Part shown: one piece after another, positions 1 through 12,600 of the stretch | Numbering within the stretch: the stretch's first letter is position 1 | Layout of the letters: every line of letters begins with the position of its first letter | Origin: Mytilisepta virgata | Lineage: Eukaryota > Mollusca > Bivalvia > Mytilida > Mytilidae | Assembly: GCA_028015205.1 (NCBI GenBank) | Contig: CM051511.1 | Location: 38,341,204 to 38,405,203 of the forward strand | Direction: 5' to 3' | DNA: 64,000 nucleotides | Translations under genes and position numbers: made by a program | The notes under the pieces: generated by a model | Database searches by the model: none | Seen by the model: the letters and a program-made list of their open reading frames with translations, nothing else | What the model was told of the DNA's origin: nothing

Positions 1-60
1 TTTCATGGTTGACTTTTCCTGTTATCAGTTTTGTTGTTTATTCTGTAAAAATGAAATCAG
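1..60 (+). repeat. Tail of dispersed repeat family A
   Basis: The segment reads 'gttgacttttcctgttatc' followed by a T-rich 'tttgttgtttatt' tail. The same end recurs at 1079-1115, 8170-8215 and 40825-40870, and inverted at 1200-1240. Only the 3' part of the family is inside the window here. The family is unnamed to me. Shared sequence is seen directly; the mobile origin is inferred from dispersion. Confidence 0.45.
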
Positions 61-110
61 TCTTTGATCTTATAGCTTTTGTTTTCACGTCAATAGTAGT
101 GCAATTTACC

Positions 111-365
111 ATTAGTTTGCGGGGCCTCTGTGACAGAGTGGTCTAGGTAGTTCGTCACGACTACTAATGATCACTAGTCTGTCAACACTGGGGTTGTGAG
201 TTCGAATCTCACCTGTGGCGGGATGTGTTCGACTCCGGTCTAAATTGACAAGGATTGCCAATTTTCCCACCGAAGGTCGGTGGTTATCTCCAGGTACTCC
301 GGCTTCCCCTACCAATAAAATCTGACCGCCGCGAAATAGCCAAATGTGCTGAAAATGGCATAAAA
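111..365 (+). mobile_element. tRNA-headed SINE (bivalve type)
   Basis: The 5' part carries polymerase III promoter-like boxes: an A-box-like stretch around 'gacagagtggtctaggt' (132-148) and a B-box-like 'gagttcgaatctcacc' (198-213). A conserved-looking SINE core follows ('tctccaggtactccggct', 287-304), then an A-rich tail near 360. The minus-strand reading frame here, with the residues IRTHNP, is the usual by-product of such tRNA-derived heads and is not a gene. The core resembles that of the V-SINE/RUDI-type elements described from molluscs, but that naming is from memory and unverified. Confidence 0.65.
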
Positions 366-895
366 CCCCAAACTAAACAAATACAATTAGTTTGGATGGA
401 GGTATACTGTTGTTCATTTGTTTTGTATGTCAATATTCATTTTTTCTATTCACTGTCTCCATTTCTAATGATTAAATATGTATATGGGAGCTAATTGAAT
501 ATAAATAAATTAATCGGAAACATTAGAAACAGTTACAAATCATGATAATTCAATTACTATGTCAGATACTATGTCAGATACGCAAGAAATGATTAATTGA
601 ACATATGTCAACATTCAGGTGTCAAAACTATCCCAACAATATGTACAAAAATCAAATAAAACAGAATATAGTGTGTATGTCAACTCAATGGTTTGATATA
701 TTGGCAGTTTGGAAGTTGTTAATGGTGTAGAAGTAATAGCGCAGCATTGTATAGAGCATTGTAGTTGTGCTTTACCGATTTTGATGTACTAAAATATATA
801 CAAGTTCTTTTCATAGAAAATGTCTCTTCAGTTGTTCTTAAGACAGGAAATGTTAAAAGGTGAAATAATTACCCAAAATTGCACAACGGATTGAC
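366..895. other. AT-rich spacer, nothing recognised
   Basis: No reading frame with family features, no RNA gene and no clear repeat structure. A local duplication of 'actatgtcagata' is present around 556-580. Confidence 0.5.
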
Positions 896-1120
896 CAAAA
901 ATTGATAACACAGACAAAGGTTTGGATACCCATAAAATCGGTTTAACTCCGCCACTGTTCAGTGTCTGTACCTAGTCAGACTATCCTGATTCTCTGTTGT
1001 GTTAATGTTTGTGTTTTGTACTCTTTTGTGTTGTTTTGTTTTGTCAGGAGTTTATGAATTGCTTTTATTGATTGGTATGTCATTGTTGACCTTTCCTGTT
1101 ATCTATTGTGTTGTTTAACC
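896..1120 (+). repeat. Dispersed repeat family A, forward copy
   Basis: This copy starts near 'ggtttggatacccataaaa', continues through 'gtctgtacctagtcagac' and ends 'gacctttcctgttatctatt'. An inverted copy of the same family begins only about 75 bases downstream, so the two together can fold back. The family also occurs at 8101, 28690 and 40715. Confidence 0.6.
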
Positions 1121-1194
1121 AAATTACAGGGGAGGTTATGCAAGAGAGAGATACCCCTATCTTCGAATATTTAACAACAACATAACATTCGTCC

Positions 1195-1410
1195 TTTTAT
1201 GAACAACACAATGGATAGCAGGAAAGGTCAGAAATGACAATCAGATAATGGCATTCAATCGACAGAGACCCTGAGAAAAAAATCACATTAATGAACACAA
1301 AATTAAAACATAGAAACAATAAAATCGGAAAAGTCTGACTTGGTACAGACTCTTTGTAGTGGTAGGGTGAAACCAGTTTTATGGGTACTTAAACCTCCCT
1401 TTAACTATCC
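1195..1410 (-). repeat. Dispersed repeat family A, inverted copy
   Basis: The reverse complement starts at the 1410 side with 'aagtacccataaaactggt', continues with 'agagtctgtaccaagtcag' and ends with 'gacctttcctgctatccatt'. This matches the forward copy at 896-1120 in the same order. The two form an imperfect inverted repeat with arms of about 215-225 bases. Confidence 0.6.
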
Positions 1411-2756
1411 CGAACCTCTGGTGTATAAAACACGCCATAAAAACCAAGTAAACAAGAAACCGCTAGTTTGAAGCTTTAAAATGTGTTGCACAGTACAAAA
1501 TCTTGATAGCAGGGTCAAAATGCGCTCGTTTTAAATGTAAAACCAGCTATAGCTATAATAGCTGCTGATCATGTATAAACCGATGCTCTATTAAACGAAA
1601 TAAAACTCCCCAAAAAGGGCCTGTAATTGTACTTTCATACAGTTCAACAGAAATCGGCTATCCAGGTAGAATATAAAGTCAACAGATATTTCCCATAATA
1701 TCCCATAGACCCGTGGATAACATAATGGAGTCATTTTGTGACCTTGAATGATGAGCAGATGCCATCGCAGATATGACTTCCACGTACGAATGATTGGATG
1801 TTTGTTAAAATAGTCTTGTACAAACACTTGGGAATCTTCAATATTCCCTGTTGTCGGTATTGTGGTTTTTCTAGCAATGTTGAAAGGTTTGGTTTTCACA
1901 AGCAAAATGAAAGTTAACCCAAACAGAAATCAATAATCTACAATAACGATTTTCAGCTACTTGTTATTTTTCTTATCAGTGGACCCCAGTGAAAAAAAAA
2001 CTGTTTTGCAAATCAATGAGACAAGAGAAAATACAACAATAAAAATCTAACCAACACGGAATACAAATGTCAAAACGAAACACAGTCGCAATTACACTGT
2101 AATTAATCTTGTAAATTCAATTAATAGATCTTAATAGACCAGACAAGATTGGACGATTTTTAACAAACGATGCAATAGTCTCTGAGGAGTTTGATTTATT
2201 AGTATAGACTTGTGACTGCTGATCGCTAAACATCCAAGAGGGAATAGATAATAATTGAACAAAATCTCATAGACTGGGTTATACGTATACATATCAATCT
2301 ACGTTCACAATAAAATGTTAGATCCGACTGGTACTTAAATTAATCAGGCGCCACTCAATGTCCTTGTGTGCAAAAAAGTTGAAAACTATGCACAGGAACT
2401 ATCATATCACACGCGTGTTGACAATACATTAATACATGTTGATAGAAATTAACATTGAGCTGTTTCCCTATCTAATTTAAACGATGGTATCTCTATTTAA
2501 TCCGGCATATCAGTTAACACAAGGTGTTAGCACAAAATTAGACGCTAATGCATTCAACAAATGTAAAAAAAACAGCCCTTCAAACATATATGTAAAATTC
2601 AGATATTGGTAACCGTTTAGTGCCGATTAGTGGGTTTGTAATTTTATCTAGTTCCTACCCTCGGTCGAATAAAGGCATCTATAAACAGGGAACCTGATCA
2701 TTAACGGTAATCCGTATATGTACTTCATGAAACCCCGCCAAATTTTTTATATGCCT
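1411..2756. other. Non-coding spacer with one unrecognised minus-strand frame
   Basis: A 104-codon minus-strand frame at 1591-1905 has varied composition (motif PLCYPRVYGILWEIS), but I recognise no family and see no convincing splice or promoter signals around it. The rest is AT-rich sequence without structure I can name. Confidence 0.35.
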
Positions 2757-3008
2757 AATTAAAAGTATCCGGATCATAAGAGATTGTCACAGTAATTTAT
2801 ATTTCTTTCGATGGAAAATTAACTGTATCGAAAACTTTTTATTAAGCATTCTGTACACATACCATTCACTTCGTAGTGTGAAGTACAAATGTATATGAAG
2901 ATAAGATAGTGTTTCCGAAGTTAACCGATAATTACCGAGGTCACTGTCAATACAGTTGGAATGATCAAGTGGTTAATTATGGTTTAAAGTGGTCCATACA
3001 TAAAGGAC
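2757..3008 (+). mobile_element. Decayed MITE of the TTAA/GGTATCCGG family
   Basis: The left end 'attaaaagtatccggatcat' and the internal block 'ccgataattaccgaggtca' match the well-preserved element at 25782-26058. The right end ('aattatggtttaaagtggtc') has degraded. It is a non-autonomous DNA-transposon relic with no coding capacity. Confidence 0.55.
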
Positions 3009-3390
3009 CTGTGCCAAAGCTATACAAGTTACTTATATACATCCTGCAACTTTTCGTTTGTCATAAAGTTTGAATTCAATGCCAATTTTTTCACATGCAT
3101 AGGATATCTTGCGTCAAGACGTTATTCACTATACACGGGCCTTGATCTCATGTACTGAACCATATATATTTGTAGGTGGAAATCTTTTAGTCCTCTGATC
3201 TCAAACGGCCCTTTTTAGGGTTGGCTGTGGCGTGGTACGTCAGAGCGCATCCCGTATATATAACTGTGTTTACCGATTGTGTTTGAATAAAATCGGCACT
3301 TATGGGTGTTTTACGACCAAAAGTTTTATTTTCCTCCCAAAAAAAACCTTATAGACTTTATTTATATAACCAATTAATCAATTTTCAAAC
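3009..3390. other. Spacer, nothing recognised
   Basis: AT-rich sequence with no recognisable feature. Confidence 0.4.
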
Positions 3391-3615
3391 AGACAACAAC
3401 TCGACCAAAGAGCAGAAAACAGCCGAAGGCTACCAATGGGTCTTCAACGCAGCGAGAAAATCTTGTACCCAGAGGCGGACTTCAGCTGGACCCTAAACAA
3501 TAAGGGATACATATGAACCAAAACTAAAAAAAGAACACAAGACTAACAGAGGCTAGAGATTCCGGACTTGGGACATGCGCGTTTCGTGAGATCTCAATCT
3601 TCCCCTATTCCTCTA
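3391..3615 (+). repeat. Dispersed repeat family B
   Basis: The block 'ctcgaccaaagagcagaaaa', 'gtcttcaacgcagcgagaaa', 'cggacttcagctgg' and 'ctagagattccggacttggg' matches the copy at 63199-63446 in order and orientation. This copy continues further 3' with 'gggacatgcgcgtttcgtga'. The short frame 3302-3496 is a by-product of the repeat. Confidence 0.6.
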
Positions 3616-5087
3616 GCCAATGTGGAATAAACAAACACACAGCGATACGCACAGTAAAACTCAGTTCAAAAGTCCCATGTTAGAAAAAATAACGGAAGAA
3701 ACTAAGCAAAATGACAATGATCAATATAAATTAACAATAGACTACTACCAATTACTGACATACCATCTCCAGGCCTCCGTTAAACTGATCGAAAGATTAT
3801 GTCTTTAACATATAGAAAATCAGCCACAATCCCTTCGTTAGGGGTTTAGTATCATGCCATCATACATTATACAAGAAGAACATAACCCGTATCATGCCAA
3901 CAACTGTTTTTAGAATAAATGTGTTTATTTCCGACGCAAAGACCTTATGAGTGAATCAATATTAATTCCAAAAATGCCATCTTTAATGACTTGACAAAAG
4001 TATCGTAACTATATCCCTTGTGGATAAGTCTGGTTAAGTTTGGTTAGCTTTTCTGGTGAATGAAGACATTTTTGTGCTTGTATAGAATATTACCATACAA
4101 AATGAGATGTGAAATATCTGAACATATAAGATGTCTGCACGTTGATTTATATTTACGAATGATGTCCTTGTATCGATGAGTTTGCTTTGACTCTCTCCCA
4201 CGGTCCCTACAAATTCTAAAAAAGGCCATTTGACTTCAGAGTTATCTGTGCTTGGTAGATTGTCTAGGACTATACGTCATATGAATGATTAATACAGTCA
4301 CTGTTTGAATTATTCTAAAACTTACAATGAGTTCCGAGTAGTTGTTGAACAAATCTTTCTGGATATTTTTCGATTGAAATCTTCAGTGATCAACATACAT
4401 GACCTAGTTTACAATATTCAAATTTATTTTTGCTAGCTTGTAATTGTAATTTAATGAGGGTATAATCAATAACAATTTTACAATACCTTTGAAATATGGC
4501 TGGCGCTTCGTTAATTTTAAACCTAAATCGATAATTAATTTGGTTATAGAGTTAAATGATATGCAATGTTTTTTGCCACTCAATTGTGCAACTCAATACT
4601 AGTTTATCTACAGGAAATAACACTTAACAAATCTTAGAAACAAAAAATTATGCCATATTCCATTAAATTCCACTTAGGATGCTTTATGATAGTTTGTCAT
4701 TATTGATTGACGAGGTACAATATATACCATTGAATTCACAGACTGATAAAAAATCAATCCTAATAAAACAATATACACAAAGCCCAATCTATTCTGACGT
4801 GGGTTATTACCCCAGTACAATACTGACTTGTAGTAAAAATAACACCATAGCATCGTGATTCAGCACATTATTACAAATTAATGAATAAAGTTTTTGTTTA
4901 TAAACAAAAGTATAATTGATCAAAAATATGGGGATAATTTGATGCTTAGCAGGTTTAAGATGACGTATTTGGCCTTCATATTGGTTTGTAGGTTGCCGGA
5001 GCACTGTCGTTCAAAAATACATATAAAAGCTGTATAATAACGAATAATACATGTAACAGTAAAAAATAATAAATTTACACACCGCGT
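3616..5087. other. AT-rich spacer
   Basis: Only sub-70-codon frames of biased composition. No coding, RNA or repeat feature that I can support. Confidence 0.4.
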
Positions 5088-5089
5088 CC

Positions 5090-5121
<32 letters not shown>

Positions 5122-5150
5122 AAAAAATAAAAAAAATAAAAAATGAAAAT
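5088..5150. repeat. Poly-C run followed by A-rich tract
   Basis: Twenty-three consecutive C residues (5088-5110) are followed directly by A-rich sequence with scattered T to about 5150. This is a simple-sequence tract whose true length could differ through polymerase or assembly slippage. Confidence 0.8.
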
Positions 5151-5269
5151 AAATTTCTAAACTTAGAATTTTAACATTTTACTGTTCATACTTAACCTTT
5201 GCAACACAAGATGAACAAAATAGTTAGTGATAATTCAGAGACTAAGCTTTAATAGTATGATGGCAGATC

Positions 5270-5400
5270 TTCTATTAGCAGGTGCTGTATTATCATAACG
5301 GGGGCGCGCTGACCGAATGATAGTTGGGATAAACTTCTTCACTATTCTGTGAACACTGAGTTTGAATCTAACCCGTGGCCAGATGCATTCGAAAATAACG
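5270..5400 (+). mobile_element. Decayed tRNA-headed SINE
   Basis: The segment 'actgagtttgaatctaaccc' followed by 'gtggccagatgcattcga' parallels the B-box region of the SINE at 111-365 ('gagttcgaatctcacctgtg', 'gcgggatgtgttcga'). The head is mutated and the conserved core is missing, so this is a truncated relic. Confidence 0.45.
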
Positions 5401-5449
5401 TTCAAAACGTAAATTAAAACAAAAGGAAGATATTGCAAATACCCAAAAG

Positions 5450-5585
5450 TTGAGATAATTGCATAGTGTAAATAAAGTTCGTTGACACCAATTTTGCTGC
5501 ACAAGATGTGCACATTTCGTCGATTTACGACTCATCAGTTGTGTTCAATGCCTAAAATGTTGAAAACCAAAACAACAATTCAAAA
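5450..5585 (-). repeat. Dispersed repeat family C, inverted copy
   Basis: The reverse complement contains 'ttgttttggttttcaacatt', 'gaacacaactgatgagtcgt' and 'cgacgaaatgtgcacatc'. It matches forward copies at 29222-29345 and, more distantly, 41320-41520. This looks like a common molluscan dispersed repeat. Confidence 0.55.
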
Positions 5586-5622
5586 CGTTAATTTGTATAT
5601 TCACATGCACAGAGCTTTCTTT

Positions 5623-5876
5623 TTTGACGATTGTGAGTAAACGATTCGGAAGTTTTTGACGATTGTGAGTAAACGATACGGAAGTTTTTGACGATTGTAA
5701 GTAAACGATTCGGAAGTTTTTGACGATTGTGAGTAAACGATTCGGAAGTTTTTGACGATTGTAAGTAAACGATTCGGAAATTTTGATGATTGTGAGTAAA
5801 CGATACGGAAGCTTGACGATTGTGAGTAAACGATTCGGAAGCTTGACGATTGTGAGTAAACGATTCGGAAGTTTTT
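5623..5876. repeat. Minisatellite, about 8 copies of a ~32-bp unit
   Basis: The core 'gacgattgtgagtaaacga' plus 'ttcggaag' repeats about eight times, with linkers of 2-6 T residues that change the period between about 29 and 32 bases. Variants carry 'gtaagtaaa' or 'gatacgg'. The overlapping minus-strand frames of 98 and 124 codons are products of the repetition. Confidence 0.85.
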
Positions 5877-5879
5877 CAC

Positions 5880-8100
5880 TGTAAAACGCAAATTCAAAAT
5901 ACAATAGAACTTTAAACAACCACCAGCTTTTTGTCAGCGATTGTAGTTACATTTATGTGAATTATTGGTAAACATGTACAATGTATATACATTATAAATA
6001 TAAACAACATGTACATGTAGTGGGTCAGAAAAGACAATTTGATTCAAAATCTTGGAAACGAATCTTGCAAATATGACACAACGTCACATTTGTTTATGGT
6101 GGCATAATATTTTATTTCAAAAAAAAATCAAAATATTGCAAATAAAAATTTGAAATATTTCAACGTTGGAAAAAGGAAAAATTATTATAACGACTTTAGT
6201 AGGTAGAGTCATACCTTTTGCTTTCATTTTAAAGACATTTTATGAGATATTCCCTAACAACGAGTTGAAGGAAGACTAAAAGACGCATGTTAAATGTTTC
6301 ATATACTTGTACTTATGAATTTGAAATAATAAATTCAGGATATTTCATTGTCATAAAGACCACAATATTGTCAGCTGTCTATACCAATATTCATATTTAT
6401 TACATATAACAATGGGAGATGATATATTCTTTATGGTACCAATCAAATATTGGTTAAAATATACAAACTGTTCAGACAAATATCAATAAAAGAAACATCA
6501 ATAAAGTACAACTAATTCTTTATGCTTGTTTTTATTGTCCCAATAAGACAATATTGCTCCTGATAATCAATAATTTCTGATTTATTATTTAATGTACCGA
6601 CTTTTATCTAGTTATAAGAAAAAGTCCTAGGATATCCGAATTAACGGCCGGGGATACCCAAGATATACTTTCACCCTTGTAGATTCTATTACAAAATGTT
6701 GCTTAAAAATATAGTGGGACCTTTAATATTTTTAAGTTAAAAAACACTCTAATATAATTAATGCGTGAACAGTGAGTGGAGGTCTGGAAAATAATGATTT
6801 TATAAAGAACTACATTGATAGTTCAAAAGTGCACAAATACCGATAAAATTTCTGTTCTACAACACATTTAATTCTAACGTAAATATTCCCTAGAAGGACT
6901 TGTGATAATATTTACTGGTTTTAAAAAACATGATATTTCAGTTGTGAAAGAGTTTATTTGGATATCCTGTATTTTTAAAATGGAATAAACCATATGTAAG
7001 ATGTGATTACGAGGTTAAACAAAGAACAAAACTTGTGAACACTTGTACTTCACAATATCTGAATATATAATTTTCAACTTGTTTAAATTATATGTACAAA
7101 ATATATCAACACCTTAAAATTAAACTTCGAATTCCCCACTTGCAGATATTGGAGTTGTCTCCCATATTCTAGAGTGGTCTTTCCTGGCAGAAGGTGAATT
7201 GTATTCAACGTGAAGGATAAAAATTACTTGTAATTTTTTTCTGAAAATATTGAATAAGGAAAGGCCTTTAAAAATCGAAAAATGTGGCCAGATATATTCA
7301 AAAACATAACTCTATTGTCATAATTGTATATGTAGGGTATTGTTAGGAAGAAAAAGTAATTGGCATGGAAATGAAAAATTGTACATTGATACCTATGGAA
7401 GACACCTTATCCAAAGAGCAGATAACTCTGTAATTGGGAGAAAACTCACATGTACCAAATTTGGTGAATTGATGTAGTGAAGTGAAGTTGCTTAATTCTA
7501 TAAAATTAAATGGGTTTACAGAATTGAGCATAAATGGAACTTCATAACGAAGCCTCAGTTTATCGAGTTATTAGACACATATATTGTTTGTTTTTTGCTA
7601 AAAACATCGCTGATAAGCAATATTACAATATGGACACATGGAAATACTCAAATATGATCGAAAGCTGTTCATATTTATAAAATTGCCCGCATAATTGTAC
7701 AAGACGTTTGTCCTTTCATACTTTACTCAATGAATTATTTTCATTTCTTCAAAATAAAACAATAAAAGATAACCTTTGATGCATAACAATTTATATATAA
7801 ATAATATATAAGATTATGATTATTATTGCTGGCAATATGAGAAAATAAATTTATATATAAAATAAAAACGATCTAATAAATTTCTTACACAACATCTATC
7901 TTCACATTTATCATGTTTATAGAAGTAATGGCTTGATCGGTACCATAAGTGGAAACAAAATATGCCTTGCCCTTGTTATCCAGATTTTCAACTAAATCAC
8001 AGCACATCCAACTATTTCAGTCATTTTCATGTATCAATTACGCCATGTATTCTAGTTTTTTGCTTTTTCCAGTCTCCCTAAAACTTCGTTTTGAAACATG
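5880..8100. other. Long AT-rich spacer
   Basis: No reading frame above 67 codons, no RNA gene and no clear repeat boundaries. Confidence 0.4.
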
Positions 8101-8215
8101 CAGTAAACTCTCTGTTGTGTTTTGTGCTCTTGTACGGGGTTCTGTCTTTTAGGTGGCGTTGATTGATTGGTTATCATTGTTGGCCATTCCTGTTATCCAT
8201 TTTATTGTTTATTAG
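8101..8215 (+). repeat. Dispersed repeat family A, partial copy
   Basis: 'ctctgttgtgttttgtgct', 'ggtggcgttgattgattgg' and 'ggccattcctgttatccatt' align with the copy at 40765-40870. The upstream half of the family is absent or too degraded to see. Confidence 0.55.
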
Positions 8216-9489
8216 TGGTATTTCACAGCGATTGTAATTTCAATATATGAAATTATGACAATAATTAAAAAGATGAAAATTACTATACGTGGGAAATACA
8301 CATGTAACAAAGATTGGTGGTGCAAAATTTTTTACTCACAAGGAAAGCAACTTAGTTTTGTGATTTTTATCTGAAATCAATCTACAGGTAAATAAAAAAA
8401 TGTTCTCGGCACCATGTGGTACGTTTAAGCTAATTAACTAATTAACTATTTGACATGTATAATTTACCTTGACAGCCCGGATGTTCATTGTTCTAAACCT
8501 TAAGGTACACGGATATATAAACAGGTAAATCGTTTTTAATACAAAAAAAAAACAACTCGATTCCAAAGCTTGACAAATCAACATTACAGCATTTTTTTTG
8601 TGTGTGAGAGTTTACAAATATCAAACCACGTATAGTCGAATTATTTTAAATGTTTCAAATAAGCAAATGGATTTTATTTTAAATCAATAATATATTTTAC
8701 ATAATTTATATATTTTGAACATTGTGTATAGTATTATATTTTATTTGATCATTTGAACGATGTTTACTTCGATTTGATAAGGTAGAAGATAATTTCGCTC
8801 GGTAGCACCATTTTGAAGTAAAGAAAACTGATCGGAAATGACCAATTTTCAAATGATATGGGATGGGTATAGATCTGAAATCACACTAATGAAGAAGCGT
8901 TAGTTTAAGATACATGTATACACACTCAAACTATAGAAATAACACAGATTAAGCAATATTGTGTGTTTTTTGAAAAGGGATTATTGGTTAAATGTGGTGC
9001 ATTTCATCAGTTTTATCAAAACAATTATTTAGACATAACGTACATGTATTGAAATCTGACATCAAAATTTCAATTGAGATGGGATGGGCAAAGTCATAAT
9101 TTAAGCCGTTCTCTTGTAACGGAATGATTTAGTTACTTGCATACAACATCGACTAGTGCTTAAATCATTCATTTTCAGTTAATAGACAATTGTTAAAGTA
9201 TCTCCGCACATGTTTATGTACGTGTGATATGGCTTATGCGTCACAAAGTTTAAGATGACAATTTGGATAAGATTCTTGTTTCTGTTTTTGTCAATCAAAT
9301 GTTATCTAAACATCATTTGACTATTCACTACATTTGTTCATATCTGTTCTGTATTTATAGTCTAAAGAAGGTCTGCAAGTCGTAATGTTTTTCTCCGGTT
9401 TATTCCAGGTTCATCGTACAACACATTTATTCTTTATCAAATATTTAAAGAATAGTGCTCTTTTTAAAATTCATTACCTTATTTTACAG
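8216..9489. other. 5' flank of the transporter gene
   Basis: AT-rich sequence ahead of the first coding exon. The run 'attttacag' directly before the ATG at 9490 looks like a splice acceptor, so 5' untranslated exons and the promoter probably lie further upstream. I could not identify them. Confidence 0.35.
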
Positions 9490-9607
9490 ATGGACCACTG
9501 CAGAAGAACCATCCAAGCCTTTTGTAGAAGGAAGACAATTGACCCGAAGAAACTTTTAATAAGTCGATTTAGGCGTAGCTTTAACATTTTTGATCTGCTA
9601 GGAATTG
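9490..9607 (+). CDS. Transporter exon 1 (residues 1-39 and first base of 40)
   Basis: It opens at ATG 9490 right after 'attttacag' and closes before the donor 'gtatgt' at 9608 (phase 1). It encodes the basic cytoplasmic N-terminus and the start of TM1, ending LLGI; the split glycine codon is completed by exon 2 to give LGIGVAGSLGIGVYV. Confidence 0.88.
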
Positions 9608-12600
9608 GTATGTATGACCTATTCATTTTTTATTCGTTTTGCTTGTATTACATCAATCATCTATTTCTTAGGGATTCATAAGAAAATCTCCTTTTCCTTG
9701 TTGGGACATACATTCAATATCTATGCAAATAACATTGACTTTACTTTTATCTTCGTTTGTCTATACCATATTTCTTATTTCCACAAACTAATAAATATTT
9801 TAATGTTTAATGAATTTTTATTACTTGGGAATAATATTTCAAGAAAAAGTACAATTTATAAATAAAAGTACATTCTTAGAATATCAATGAACGAAAATTA
9901 TACCAAAGGAGCAATCCAAAAAAACGTAATCCATTAGACAGACAAAACCCGGGAAGACAAATGAACAAGCACAACAAATAAACACTGAAAACTAAAAAAT
10001 AAAGAACAACACGAACTCCTATAAAAACCAGGAGTGAACTCAGGTGCTCCGAAGGGTAAGCAGTTCCTGTACCGTATAAGGCACCCGTCGTGAAGTTTTT
10101 GCCACTAATCAGCTACTTTCATTGACTTTTCTTTTATCTCACGGTCTTTAAAGATATGAAATTTACTGTTATTGCTTACATTATTTCTGTTATTTGTTAG
10201 GGGTTGAATGACTTTTTTGGCGAAGTTCTTGTCCTCTGCAAAGATGAATTCAAACACTAAATAGTCATGTACCTATAAGTATTCAAATAATTAATGAATA
10301 AATGAAACGTTTTAAAGCAGACATTGTTTAGATGTTTCTTTCGCACTTTGAAATATACTCAGTAGATTTTCCACGGCGTGTATGAAAATAATTTAAGTTT
10401 GCAGATAATTACCTGACTACCCAGATCATTGCCATTACTTTGTTTGGAACGTGTTTGGACATTTGCAATAAGCACGTGGTCAATAATGGTCCTGGTACCT
10501 TATATCTGAGAAGGTGGAAAGCAAGAGCCCTATATATTTCAAACTCATTTAAAAATAAACAAAGGAGTAAGGCAACTTTCCCCTGTATTTGTTTCACTAA
10601 TAACCATTAATTTGTATGCAATTCATTTTTATGTTATCAAAGAAACAAACTTATTATACCACTAATCAGAATCTAGGAATTTGATTGGTTTTTGATAAAA
10701 CATTAAAATTGGGAAATGATTCCGAAAACACCTACTTGAACAGAAATGACCTCGTGTGCGTTATATTGACTCCAACTGGACACGAAAATGACCTCGCGTG
10801 CGTTATAATGACTCCGTCAAAAAATTAATGACCTGTGTCGGCTCGTTATAATGTCGTCAGTTTTTGTACTAGCTTACAAGTATGATGGAACTACCTGATG
10901 AACATATTCAAATAAAAAGAAAAAAAGTTCCGCAAGTTAAATTGGGCCAATGTTCCAAAATGTAAATTAGTTCAGATCCATTATCACATCAACAAAAACT
11001 AATTTACAGAACTAGTTGAAGTTACTGTTAATGTTCTACTTTGTCAAATTTATTGTTGTCATAATGTTGATGTTATAAAAGAAAAGAAACCTTAACTACA
11101 ACTGCTCTTTTATATTCATTATCTGTATAATAAAACAATTAATTATGAGGTCAAAATGTGGAAGTAAGGTCCCTTGACCTGACCCACTCGCTAACCTGAC
11201 CTGACTTCAGCCGTTGGCCTCAGTCAGGTCAGATCTCGGGTCCTCAATTCCCCATGATGACCTCATGAAGAGTAAATATTTGTATAATGCTTAATCATTA
11301 AAAATCCAAGTTTACTACATGCAAAGGTCGTGTATATAGGCAAGTTAGGTCAATTATTATCCCTTTTTGTTATATTGCAAAGTACATTGAGAACCAAAAC
11401 CATTCTACTGTCTTATGAAATCAGATATATAAACTCACAGCCAAAATTTAGTTTTGGTTCTGAGCGTCCTTCACTTTGAAAAACTGTCTCAATGACGTTA
11501 ATTTGGTAAATTTGTGTTAAAACTGTCTCTCAAAGCTATATTCAGGTATGTAGAAACTTTCTTGTTAATGGTTTTTTACAAATCTTTAAAGGCTATATAC
11601 CAGGTTTTAGGCAACTTTTTAAATATGGGCCTAGAAGTGAAATAAATTGCCCTTCTTCTTTTTAATTCTTAGTTGATGAGGAATTTTATAAGATCTTATT
11701 ACAATATACATAGAACTTATGAAGTTAATTTCATCGTTTATATTGAAACACGAAAATATACATGTATGTGGAAAAAATCAGGTATTATCTATCTAAGGCT
11801 AGACTAAATGTCTGATAATAGGTACTGGTCCAAAACAACATATATTCCCCTTTATGAATTTACTGTATTTCTTCCATATTTGTTTGCCTCTTTTAAAAGC
11901 ATTTTTAAATGGTTTTTGTTCTAAATTTAAAGAAGAATGTTCAAAGTTGATGTATAAGAAAGGTTGAATGAGCTATCATAAGTAAAAGTGACGATTTGGT
12001 CAGACGAAAAAGTGTAAATATTTAGGTCGTCGTCTGCTGTCTGCAAGAATTCTGCTCATATAGGAGATATTTTTGTCAATTGGTAAGTTATCACTGATGA
12101 CTTAGTTTTAAATTTTGATATTGACAGGAAGTAAGTATATTTTATACATAAGAAAGATTTTCAAGTTTGCGCAGGTGCGATTTTTTTATTCAGTTTTATT
12201 TTAATATAACATGCACTATGAATAAATTCTGGTGTTGGACCTACTGATATAATTTGTTGTTTACAGGAGTTGCAGGATCTCTTGGAATCGGTGTATATGT
12301 AATAGTTACCTATATAATAAAGCACCTAGCTGGTCCTTCAGCTGTAATATCTGTTATCATTGCAGGGGTGGCTGCATTATTGTCAGGTTGGTTTTGTTTA
12401 ACTTCTATTTTATTCAGACTTGAAATAGGCCTCACGTCTACAAAGAAACAAAAACAGTTATAAAATACTTTGATTTGTGGATTGTAGATTTAAATTGATG
12501 AAAACAAGAAAAGGAGACTGAAATGTTCATTTTTAGATAACGATTCATCTTTCATCTTATAATATAACCTATTTAAACCAGAAAAAACTCTACCTCCTGT

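Noticed and set aside
111..220. tRNA gene from the A- and B-box-like sequences
   Set aside because: I could not close an acceptor stem or place a clean anticodon arm, and a SINE core follows directly. It is a SINE head.
1591..1905. 104-codon minus-strand frame as a gene
   Set aside because: Its composition is plausible, but there is no recognised family, no partner exons and no repeat copy. It is left as an unrecognised frame inside the spacer entry.
5545..5919. Overlapping 98- and 124-codon minus-strand frames
   Set aside because: They only translate the 32-bp minisatellite in two frames.
9385..9489. Upstream in-frame Met extending the transporter by 35 residues
   Set aside because: The extension is hydrophobic and unlike CAT N-termini, and it contains a splice-acceptor-like sequence just before ATG 9490.
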